Source: Granulosicoccus sp045106475 | Lineage (GTDB): Bacteria > Pseudomonadota > Gammaproteobacteria > Granulosicoccales > Granulosicoccaceae | Length of the DNA: 15,118 nt | Assembly (NCBI GenBank): GCA_045106475.1 | Contig: JBGCEO010000154.1 | Span: forward strand, 1 to 15,118 | Direction of reading: 5' to 3' | Shown here: one piece after another, positions 7,267 to 14,222 of the stretch | Layout: every line of letters begins with the position of its first letter | How positions within the stretch are numbered: position 1 is the stretch's first letter | Program-made: the position numbers and the translations under genes | Notes under the pieces: generated by a model | The model's database searches: none | What the model was told of the DNA's origin: nothing | The model's input: the letters and a program-made list of their open reading frames with translations, nothing else

Positions 7267-7398
7267 TAAAATACATGTATCAATCGGCCAGTATTAACAA
7301 GACATGCATCATTCGGTAAGCACTAACAATGCATAGATCTTTCGCTAGGCTGTAACAATGCATACATCTTTCGGTAGGCTGTAACAATGCATACATCG
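7267..7398. repeat. 29-bp tandem array, about 4.6 units, graded decay
   Basis: Units start at 7267 (28 bp, most diverged), 7295, 7324, 7353 and 7382 (truncated). The shared core is TAACAATGCATACATCTTTC, followed by GGTAGGCTG. Copies become more alike toward the hydrolase gene; those at 7324 and 7353 differ at only a few bases. Each unit has a central ATGCAT palindrome. The array ends 8 bases from the hydrolase stop codon, so it lies in that operon's 3' region. Confidence 0.9.
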
Positions 7399-7405
7399 GA
7401 TGTGT

Positions 7406-8179
7406 TTACAACGCTTGATGCTTACTTATAAACGCACACAGCAGTTCGTTGACCTTGGTGCGTTTTTCTATATGAGGCAAGTGCCCGCAATTATCAAGCA
7501 TCTTCGCAATGCCCTCCAGCTCCTTGATAGCAAGTTCTTCTGGTGCATTGATCTTATCCTGTAGGCCCCAGATACTGATCGTTGGAATGTTCATGCTGTT
7601 TAGCGAGGAGAGTGTCTTGGTTCGTGATGTACTAGCTTCATTAAGTGCTGCACAAATAGTTGCCAGTGAGGATCGAACACCGGGTTTCTGTAGGTAGTGA
7701 AGCACCGCTGATGCCAGTTTTGGAGCTATTAGACGGGGATCGTGAACAAGCATCGAAAGAAGCTTGCTGACGGTGTCTTCTGAGTTTGCTTGATAGAAGC
7801 GAGTCAGAAAATCCAGATTTATGGATTCATTAACACCTGCAGGTGAGAGTAGGCCCAGTGAAAGAATCTGGTATGGGCGAAGGGTCGCCATCTCCATAGC
7901 GATTCGGCCGCCCAGGCTATGGCCAATCAGGTGTAGTTTTTTTATGTTGGCGCGATCAAGCGCAGCGAGAATGCTGTTTGCCAGTGTATGAGGTGAACCA
8001 TCACCACACTGCGTAGCTGAAGTCCCATGGGCTGGCAGGTCTAGGACCCAAACCTGAGCACATGCAAACAGCGCTGGTGCTGTGGCTACCCAGGAATGTT
8101 GATCGGACCCATAGCCATGAATCAGCAGGACGGGTGTACCGTCACCACCTAGCATTGACAGACTGGGGTTTGGAATCAT
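7406..8179 (-). CDS. Alpha/beta hydrolase, resembles the C-terminal half of AcoC
   Basis: 257-residue alpha/beta-hydrolase-fold protein. The oxyanion motif is HGYGSDQHSW (21-30). The nucleophile elbow GHSLGG gives S88, the probable acid is D208 (GLQDKINAP) and the base H233 (CGHLPHIE), so the triad appears complete. In acetoin dehydrogenase operons the E2-type protein AcoC is one polypeptide of a lipoyl domain plus exactly this kind of hydrolase domain. Here the two are separate genes: the ATG at 8179 overlaps the lipoyl gene's TGA by four bases (ATGA), implying translational coupling. Role is inferred: acyl transfer from, or thioester cleavage at, the lipoyl arm. A free esterase is the alternative. 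Last gene of the operon. Confidence 0.83.
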   Translation of the reverse strand: MIPNPSLSMLGGDGTPVLLIHGYGSDQHSWVATAPALFACAQVWVLDLPAHGTSATQCGDGSPHTLANSILAALDRANIKKLHLIGHSLGGRIAMEMATLRPYQILSLGLLSPAGVNESINLDFLTRFYQANSEDTVSKLLSMLVHDPRLIAPKLASAVLHYLQKPGVRSSLATICAALNEASTSRTKTLSSLNSMNIPTISIWGLQDKINAPEELAIKELEGIAKMLDNCGHLPHIEKRTKVNELLCAFISKHQAL

Positions 8180-8415
8180 TCTGAACCAATGATCCCTAAT
8201 ACCGCGCCTTCCTCGACAATTTCATCGGCTTCAACGTTTATCGCTTTAAGCACACCCGAAGTCGGAGCTTCTATCTCAAGTGCTACCTTTGGTGTGGTCA
8301 TCAACAGCACCTGATCACCTTCAGCTACCGAGTCTCCGATCTTGATCAACCATTCTTCAACCTGAGCTTCGCTGACTTCATTGCCAAGGTTTGGTACGAC
8401 AATAGGTGTGTCCAT
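8176..8415 (-). CDS. Stand-alone lipoyl-domain protein (E2-type carrier)
   Basis: 79 residues, a single biotinyl/lipoyl domain and nothing else. The hairpin loop LLMTTPKVALEIEAPTSG puts the probable lipoylated lysine at K43; TPKVA replaces the usual TDKA. Flanking features are standard: W22 and G27-D28 in the first half, G54 and EEGAVLGIIG in the second. There is no peripheral-subunit-binding domain or acyltransferase core, unlike classical E2 proteins. It would carry acyl groups from the neighbouring E1. The lysine loop and position between E1 and hydrolase favour lipoyl over biotin. The start ATG has only a weak AAGAGA ribosome-binding site. It lies 132 bases after the E1 stop with no terminator seen, so co-transcription is likely. 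Confidence 0.87.
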   Translation of the reverse strand: MDTPIVVPNLGNEVSEAQVEEWLIKIGDSVAEGDQVLLMTTPKVALEIEAPTSGVLKAINVEADEIVEEGAVLGIIGSE

Positions 8416-8547
8416 GTTGTTTCTCTTTAGATAGGATCGGAATAGAAAAATAGAATATCAGGGAGAATCCATCGCAATATCCAGGATGGATAGGTTTTAG
8501 CGGATGGTATCAATTGGCCTGGTATGCATGTGAAGTAAGGGTTTCAC

Positions 8548-11007
8548 TTACAAGCCGCGCTTTGCAAGCGACTGATCATCCCATCCACGAATGCTATCTG
8601 TGGCTGCTGCCTGTTCCGGATAGAATTCCTGAGTCACTATGCGAACAATATCGTGCGATTGAGGAAAGTAGGTGCTTTCCATCTCAGCACCCGGCACGAT
8701 CCAGTTAGGTGCGCCGAGGACTCTCGGAGCAGCTTTAAGTGAGGCAAATGCAAAGCGCGTTAGATTGGCCGCTAGCGTCATGGAAAAGCTGCCTCGCTCA
8801 CAACTCTCGGACACAATGATGATTCGCCCAGTCTTTTCAATAGAACGGAGCACTTGCTCATAGTTGAACGGTACCAGGCATCGTGCATCAATAACTTCGG
8901 CGCTAAGGCCAGTGGTCTCTTCAAGTGTTTTCGCGGCGTCAAGAGCAGCAAACAGGGATGGGCCAATGGTAAGAAGAGTTACATCATGCCCTTCGCATTT
9001 TATAGTGGGTTCTCCCATGGCTATGGTGTAGTAGTCCTCGGGTACACCTTGCTCGTGCCAGATTTCTGTTATGTCGTATAAGCGCTGACTTTCGAAAAAT
9101 ACAACTGGATCGTTGCTGAGCAAAGCGCTGGCCATCAGGCCTTTGGCATCATAAGGAGTAGCTGGGTAGAGCACTTTCAAACCGGGTACATGTGCCACTA
9201 GGGAGGACCAGTCTTGCGAATGTTGTGCTCCGTATTTACTACCAACCGAGCAACGTAAAACCACTGGCACATTCAGGCTACCGCCTGACATGGATTGCCA
9301 CTTAGCCATTTGATTGAAGATCTCATCGCCCGCGCGGCCTATAAAATCAGCGTACATCAACTCTATCAATGCCCGCCCACCTTCTAATGCATACCCAACT
9401 GCTGTAGCAACAATGCAAGCCTCCGAAATGGGTGAGTTGAATAAGCGATGAGGTGGCAGTAAATCTGACATGCCGCGATAAACACCGAATGCACCACCCC
9501 ATTCACGACATTCTTCACCGTACGCAATCAATGTTTCGTCATGCAGCATATGATGCAGGATGGGTTCAAACAGACTATCTCGCAGGGTGATGGCGCGCAT
9601 CGGGGACAGTGCTTCGCCCTCTGCATTCAAACCGTGCCGAGATTTTTTGGCATTTTGTCTTACCCTGGCACAGCTGTCGGGTTCCGCTAAGTCTGGAATT
9701 CGATGCGCAGGGGTATCAATTTGGTCGTGGCTGAACATCAAGTCTCCAATCAGTGTTGGATTTGAATGAATGTCCACAGGAGGCGCATGGGTGGGGTTGA
9801 TTGCAAGCTCTGTGACTGCTCGTACCTGATTTACGACCGCTTCTGTCATCTCTTGAATTTGTGTTGCGCTGATGATGCCACTGGATTCAAGTTGAGCACC
9901 ATAACGTGCGATAGCATCGTGAGCTTGCCATGCTTTGATCTCATCGCGGCTTCGATAGGCATTAGCGTCTGAGGTTGAGTGACCAGAGTTGCGATAGCAT
10001 TCTATATCCAGCAAGGCCGGACCATCGCCAGCAATGAGTCTTTCTCGTTGTCGTGATACGGCATCGGCCACCGCCAATGGATTTGTGCCATCAACGGTCT
10101 CTGCATGAAGGGCATCGGCATTGATACCGGAACCTATGCGTGACAATCGGTCCCAGGCCATCGTCTCACCTATGGTTTGACCTCCCATGGCATAAAAATT
10201 ATTGTTGAATAAAAAAAGTACAGGTAAGGCTCCTGTAGATTTTGTTTTCCATAACGTCTCGTATTGCGCCATTGAAGCAAAATTCATTGCTTCCCAGACT
10301 GGACCGCAACCCGTTGATCCGTCTCCAGAAATAGCGACAGTGATTCCATCACCGTGCAATTTTTTATGCAAGGCGGCACCGGTTGCAATTCCTGCAGAGC
10401 CGCCGACGATGGCATTGTTAGGATAGGCACCAAAGGGTGGAAAAAACGCGTGCATGCTGCCGCCCATACCTCCGTTAAAACCCGTGGAGCACATGAATAT
10501 TTCGCTCAACAGTCCGAACAGCAAGAAGTTCTCAGCCAGCGCTTGATTGTCTCCGCCCAGGTGTGTCTCGACAGTTCGTAGCAATTGCCCATCTGCATGA
10601 GTTTGCATCAGATGGCCGAGAGAATTTTGTCCAAGGTTTTCGATGGCGCTTAAGCCTTTGGCAATGAATTCTCCATGGCTTCGATGACTTCCGAAAATGT
10701 GATCGTGTGGTAGTAACGCCAGAGCCGTGCCCACAGCGGACGCTTCTTGTCCCACGGACAGGTGTGCTGGACCGCGATAGCGGTAGGATAGGTCTTGATA
10801 AGTGCCCATTGAGCGAAGAGAGCCGAGCATCGTCTCGAATTCCCTGACGATGAGCATATGCCGGAGGACTTCTATCAGGGTGTGCTTACCACGACGTTGT
10901 TCCTCGTCTGTCAGGCTTGTAGTGTATTGGTACACTGGGATATTGGCGTGTACCAGAGAGCCAGCTTCAGCGAAGCGTTCAGGAAGAACGGAGATTGACT
11001 TAGGCAT
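8548..11007 (-). CDS. Fused E1 alpha-beta subunit of a ThDP-dependent 2-oxoacid/acetoin-type dehydrogenase
   Basis: 819 residues joining both E1 chains. Residues ~45-400 are the alpha part: GPAHLSVGQEA (79-89), HRSHG (108-112), and the ThDP-Mg motif from GDG (228-230) to NNN (268-270). NSGHSTSD (340-347) is the loop that contacts cofactor and lipoyl partner. Residues ~470-800 are the beta part: GEECREWGGAFGVYRG (497-512), SPISEA with likely catalytic E529, MYADFIGRAGDEIFNQ, and GxRxxxPFN-like RCLVPFN. Between GDG and NN the sequence is longer than in ordinary E1 alpha (ASMAQYETLWKTKSTG). It would decarboxylate a 2-oxoacid, or cleave an acetoin-like ketone, and acylate a lipoyl arm; the substrate is unknown. 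No good ribosome-binding site precedes the ATG, so the start is the likeliest rather than certain. No classical E2 core or E3 is visible nearby. Confidence 0.9.
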   Translation of the reverse strand: MPKSISVLPERFAEAGSLVHANIPVYQYTTSLTDEEQRRGKHTLIEVLRHMLIVREFETMLGSLRSMGTYQDLSYRYRGPAHLSVGQEASAVGTALALLPHDHIFGSHRSHGEFIAKGLSAIENLGQNSLGHLMQTHADGQLLRTVETHLGGDNQALAENFLLFGLLSEIFMCSTGFNGGMGGSMHAFFPPFGAYPNNAIVGGSAGIATGAALHKKLHGDGITVAISGDGSTGCGPVWEAMNFASMAQYETLWKTKSTGALPVLFLFNNNFYAMGGQTIGETMAWDRLSRIGSGINADALHAETVDGTNPLAVADAVSRQRERLIAGDGPALLDIECYRNSGHSTSDANAYRSRDEIKAWQAHDAIARYGAQLESSGIISATQIQEMTEAVVNQVRAVTELAINPTHAPPVDIHSNPTLIGDLMFSHDQIDTPAHRIPDLAEPDSCARVRQNAKKSRHGLNAEGEALSPMRAITLRDSLFEPILHHMLHDETLIAYGEECREWGGAFGVYRGMSDLLPPHRLFNSPISEACIVATAVGYALEGGRALIELMYADFIGRAGDEIFNQMAKWQSMSGGSLNVPVVLRCSVGSKYGAQHSQDWSSLVAHVPGLKVLYPATPYDAKGLMASALLSNDPVVFFESQRLYDITEIWHEQGVPEDYYTIAMGEPTIKCEGHDVTLLTIGPSLFAALDAAKTLEETTGLSAEVIDARCLVPFNYEQVLRSIEKTGRIIIVSESCERGSFSMTLAANLTRFAFASLKAAPRVLGAPNWIVPGAEMESTYFPQSHDIVRIVTQEFYPEQAAATDSIRGWDDQSLAKRGL

Positions 11008-11502
11008 GAGATCTTGTGGCTTTGCTAAGTGGATAGTGTACGGAATATGCGACGAATCGTCTTGCGCGAAAACATGTAAAGCATGTGTAGGTGATACTTA
11101 GAATTCGAATTCAGGACGAATCCTACAATCGTTCTTTAACGCTGCGAGGGGCTTAAATAAAACCGTAAGATGTGCTGGCCTTGTATTTTGCTGGTGACGG
11201 CGCAGCTCAGCCTTCACCTGGCAACGTTCTATGCGGTTTAATTTTTTTACACTGACGATGTTTTTACAGATGTAGTCATTGTTTTGCCAATAGCGCTTGA
11301 CACTTGTGAATACCGGTCATAAAGTGCTTGTATTGGAGCTTTGTGTGCAAAGACTATTGCTGTGTTGTCGTGCCTAAGAAAAAAGTGAAGGTCCTGCAGA
11401 TATTTGTACTGAACAGCATCTGTAACAAGTAGAAACAACCTAAATCATGCTGCGTCAGCGCTCCGATTCACCACCACACCAAAGTTAGACGGGGGAGTCT
11501 AT
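11008..11502. promoter_or_regulatory. Divergent control region between E1 operon and ABC importer
   Basis: This 495-base gap separates the 5' ends of two divergent operons and must hold both promoters. Three palindromes cluster near the E1 side: GACGAATCGTC (11051-11061), ACATG-N5-CATGT (11072-11086) and the perfect GAATTCGAATTC (11101-11112). They are candidate operator sites. A further imperfect stem (GGTGACGG/CCTTCACC, 11193-11218) is followed about 20 bases later by a seven-T run. No gene is supported in the gap, and no regulator gene is in the window. Confidence 0.55.
11297..11325 (+). promoter_or_regulatory. Possible sigma-70 promoter for the ABC importer
   Basis: A perfect TTGACA (11297-11302) is followed after 17 bases by TAAAGT (11320-11325), a 4/6 match to TATAAT; CATAAA one base earlier is equally good. 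It faces the binding-protein gene and would give a leader of roughly 170 bases. The -10 is weak, so this remains tentative. Confidence 0.35.
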
Positions 11503-12984
11503 ATGAAACGAACGAATTTATTATCCAGTGCGATGGGAGGAGCATTGCTGGCGTCAGCAATTGCCAGCCCTACCATGGCCGCAGAGTACGATGGCATCGA
11601 AATCAATATTCTGACGCGTCCAGGGCCTGTAATCGCGCAGAGAATGGTTGAGAGAGGTGAGGAATTCACCGCAATGACCGGTGCAAAAATTCGCGTCAAT
11701 GAAGTACCGTTTGCCGAGCTCTTTCAGAAAATTCTGACAGATTGGGCAACCGGCACCAACTCTATCGATGTGGGTGTGTTTGCTTCTGGATGGGCTGTGG
11801 AGTTGGCCGATGGTGATCTACTCGAAGATCTCACGCCCTATGTCGAAGCTGATGAGAAATTACAGTTCGACGATATCGCGCCGTTCTTCCGGGAGTTCAA
11901 TCAGAAGATTGGTGGCAAAACCAAGTTGATTACGATCGATGGCGATTTCCAAATGCTTTACTACCGCCGCGATATCTTTGACGAAATGGGAATAGCCGCG
12001 CCGCGAAACTGGGATGAATACCTGGCCGCTGCAAAGGCAACACATGGCAAAGATCTTAATGGTGATGGTGAGCCAGACTACGGCTCCTGTATTTTCAAGA
12101 AGCGTAATGCGCAATCCTACTTCGCCATCATGTCCGTTGCTGCTGCGTTCAGCCAGACACAGGGCACAGGCCAAGGTATCTTCTTTGATACTGAGACCAT
12201 GAAGCCGCTTATCAACAACGAAGCCTGGATCGAAGCTTTAAATGTTTACAAGGCCACTGGTGAGTACGGACCTGCCGAAGAACTGAACCAGGATATTGGC
12301 GATACACGAGCACTTGTTCAGTCCGGCCGCTGTGCGTTGGCGATTGATTGGGGCGATATTGGTCCTTTGTCTATCGACGAATCGGGCGCAGCTATACGCG
12401 ACAAAATGGGAGCTACACCTATGCCTGGTACATCAAGAGTTCTCGATCGGGAAACGGGTAAGCTTGTTGATTGCACGCCTGAGATTTGCCCCAATGCGGT
12501 CGACGGCATCAACATAAGCCCGTTTGCTGCCTTTGGTGGCTGGTCTGGTGCGATAAACAAAAAGGCAGACGATAAGGTTAAAGCTGCCGCCTATGCTTTC
12601 TTGTCGTACATGAACCAGCCTGAACAATCCAATGTTGACGTAACAATGGGTTGGACAGGTTATAACCCGTATAGAAACTCACAGCTGGATAACACGGCCA
12701 ACTGGATTGAAGCTGGTTTTAGTGAAGAGTTTGCGGAGAACTATCTGGGCGCTATCAAAGACAGTTTGAATAACCCCAACATGGCTTCTGACTTGCGCAT
12801 ACCGGGCACAGCACAGTACCAAGGCAATGTTCTTGATCGTGAACTTGCACGCTTTCTGGCTGATGAAATCACTGCTGAAGAAGCCGTTGCCAATATTGAA
12901 GAAGGTTGGGAAGAAATCACCGAAGACTTCGGACGTGATTCTCAGCGTGAGATGTACAAAGCATCTCTGGGCATCACCAACTAG
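11503..12984 (+). CDS. ABC transporter sugar-type solute-binding protein
   Basis: 493-residue periplasmic binding protein of the family-1 (COG1653, MalE-like) group that captures solute and delivers it to the permeases encoded next. A Sec signal peptide (MKRTNLLSSAMGGALLASAIASPTMA) with likely cleavage near A26/A27 opens the protein. The mature start (EINILTRPGPVIAQRMVERGEEFTAMTGAKI) and the YYRRDIFDEMGIAAPRNWDEYLAAAK block are typical of carbohydrate binders. DLNGDGEPD (184-192) is an EF-hand/dockerin-like loop that probably binds calcium. Four cysteines could form disulfides. A strong GGGGGAG (11491-11497) supports the ATG. First gene of the importer operon. Ligand not readable; sugar, polyol or glycoside are guesses from the family. 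Confidence 0.9.
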   Translation: MKRTNLLSSAMGGALLASAIASPTMAAEYDGIEINILTRPGPVIAQRMVERGEEFTAMTGAKIRVNEVPFAELFQKILTDWATGTNSIDVGVFASGWAVELADGDLLEDLTPYVEADEKLQFDDIAPFFREFNQKIGGKTKLITIDGDFQMLYYRRDIFDEMGIAAPRNWDEYLAAAKATHGKDLNGDGEPDYGSCIFKKRNAQSYFAIMSVAAAFSQTQGTGQGIFFDTETMKPLINNEAWIEALNVYKATGEYGPAEELNQDIGDTRALVQSGRCALAIDWGDIGPLSIDESGAAIRDKMGATPMPGTSRVLDRETGKLVDCTPEICPNAVDGINISPFAAFGGWSGAINKKADDKVKAAAYAFLSYMNQPEQSNVDVTMGWTGYNPYRNSQLDNTANWIEAGFSEEFAENYLGAIKDSLNNPNMASDLRIPGTAQYQGNVLDRELARFLADEITAEEAVANIEEGWEEITEDFGRDSQREMYKASLGITN

Positions 12985-13008
12985 CGGTTGAGTACGTAAA
13001 AGTGAAAA

Positions 13009-13063
13009 CGTGTTGCCATTGCTGCCGCAGTGATCTGCAGGAGCGGCAGCAGTGAGCAACACG
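13009..13063 (+). promoter_or_regulatory. 20-bp RNA hairpin covering the permease start codon
   Basis: CGTGTTGC (13009-13016) pairs with GCAACACG (13056-13063). After one bulged A (13055), CATT pairs with AGTG (one G-U), then GCTGCCGC (13021-13028) pairs with GCGGCAGC (13043-13050). The 14-base loop (13029-13042) holds most of the permease Shine-Dalgarno AGGAG (13039-13043), and the GTG start (13052-13054) lies in the stem. No T-run follows, so it is not an intrinsic terminator. By analogy with malE-malF, it should protect the binding-protein mRNA and hold down permease translation. Confidence 0.85.
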
Positions 13064-14206
13064 AAAACGCTTGCACAAAATTCTTCCATGCCTGGCCAAA
13101 CGTTGTCCAACAGGCTAAGTGAGTGGTTCGATAGACAGGCTAGTACCCTGTTCATAACACCGGCTGTTGTATTGATACTGGTGTTTTCCATCTTTCCCCT
13201 GGTAGCTTCCCTCGTGATTGCGTTTTCGCGATTCAGGCTTCGAGCGGGCAGTTATCAAGTCCGCTGGGTCGGACTTAAGAATTTTGAAAAGCAATTCTTT
13301 GGCTCGGAGCAGTTTCATTTCCTGGGTACTTTTAAAGGAATGAGTGGCCTGGGCTATGTTGTTAGTGCACTCGCCACTGTTTGGGTAATCTGGTGGTTGT
13401 ACAGGTACTGTCGCCGCCAATTCTGGTGGTTGGGTTTTCTGGGGCGTATCATCAGCGCAAGCGTTGGGCTTGGAATCATCTTGCTGTTTTCTGCAACCCT
13501 GCTTAGTGGTCATCAGTTCGGGACACTGGGCGTTACCTTGTTTTATGTCTTTGCCGGATGCCTGCTGCAGTTCGTAATTGGATTGTCATTGGCGTTGTTA
13601 TGCTCTCAACCAATTAAAGGTAAAACCTTCTTTCGGGTTGTGTTTTTTCTACCTTTAATGATTACGCCCATTGGTATTGGGTATGCGTTTAGGATGTTGG
13701 CTGATACAACCAAAGGCCCGTTTTCGCCGGTATGGCAATTTGCAGGCCTGGGTGATTTTTCCTGGTCAACCGACCCTTGGGCTGCTCGCGTGTTTATCAT
13801 CATCGGCGATTCCTGGCAGTGGATACCCTTCGTGTTCATCATATTGCTTGCCGCGCTTGAGAACATTCCCAAAGATCACCATGAAGCTGCGCAAGTTGAC
13901 GGTGCCAGCGGTTGGCAGATTTTTCGCGAAATTACCTGGCCACAACTGTTACCTGTGGCTGCAACGGTCATGCTGATCAGGTTTATTGAAGCATTTAAGC
14001 TTGTTGATTTACCCAATATCATGACGGCAGGTGGACCTGGTATAGCAACCGAGTCAATGTCTCTGCATTCCTATTTTGCGTGGCGATCCCTGGACTTGGG
14101 ACAGTCCGCAGCAATCGCATATCTGCTGTTGTTCACGACAGTCGTCGTATGCGTGTCATTTTTTAACTATGTTGTCGTTGGCAAACTTCGCCAGAGCTCC
14201 GCATGA
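13052..14206 (+). CDS. ABC transporter permease, MalF-type, with two extra membrane segments
   Basis: 384-residue inner-membrane permease of a sugar-type importer. The first membrane helix is about 35-58. The coupling-helix EAA loop is HHEAAQVDGAS (E278, A279, A280, D283, G284), which docks on the ATPase. FFRVVFFLPLMITPIGIGYAFRML and PNIMTAGGPG are classic MalF-type landmarks. Compared with ordinary MalF-like permeases of ~300 residues, an insert between WVGLKNFE and the second core helix adds hydrophobic segments at about 100-118 and 130-152. The GTG start follows AGGAG by 8 bases and lies in the hairpin described at 13009-13063. An alternative ATG at codon 13 is less well placed. It is 67 bases after the binding-protein gene and 16 before the next permease. 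Confidence 0.9.
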   Translation: MSNTKTLAQNSSMPGQTLSNRLSEWFDRQASTLFITPAVVLILVFSIFPLVASLVIAFSRFRLRAGSYQVRWVGLKNFEKQFFGSEQFHFLGTFKGMSGLGYVVSALATVWVIWWLYRYCRRQFWWLGFLGRIISASVGLGIILLFSATLLSGHQFGTLGVTLFYVFAGCLLQFVIGLSLALLCSQPIKGKTFFRVVFFLPLMITPIGIGYAFRMLADTTKGPFSPVWQFAGLGDFSWSTDPWAARVFIIIGDSWQWIPFVFIILLAALENIPKDHHEAAQVDGASGWQIFREITWPQLLPVAATVMLIRFIEAFKLVDLPNIMTAGGPGIATESMSLHSYFAWRSLDLGQSAAIAYLLLFTTVVVCVSFFNYVVVGKLRQSSA

Positions 14207-14222
14207 TTAACAGTCGCGTCTG

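Noticed and set aside
6903..7297. Two short plus-strand frames, one Asn-His-Thr rich
   Set aside because: The second is a translation of the 9- and 10-bp repeats; the first has no ribosome-binding site or recognisable domain.
13009..13063. Intrinsic terminator between binding protein and permease
   Set aside because: The stem is strong but followed by GAAAAC... rather than a U-run (AAAA is the wrong sense), and the permease start lies inside it.
12679..13513. Long minus-strand frames under the importer genes
   Set aside because: Antisense to the binding protein and permease, which have clear families, signal peptide and EAA loop; no independent coding evidence.
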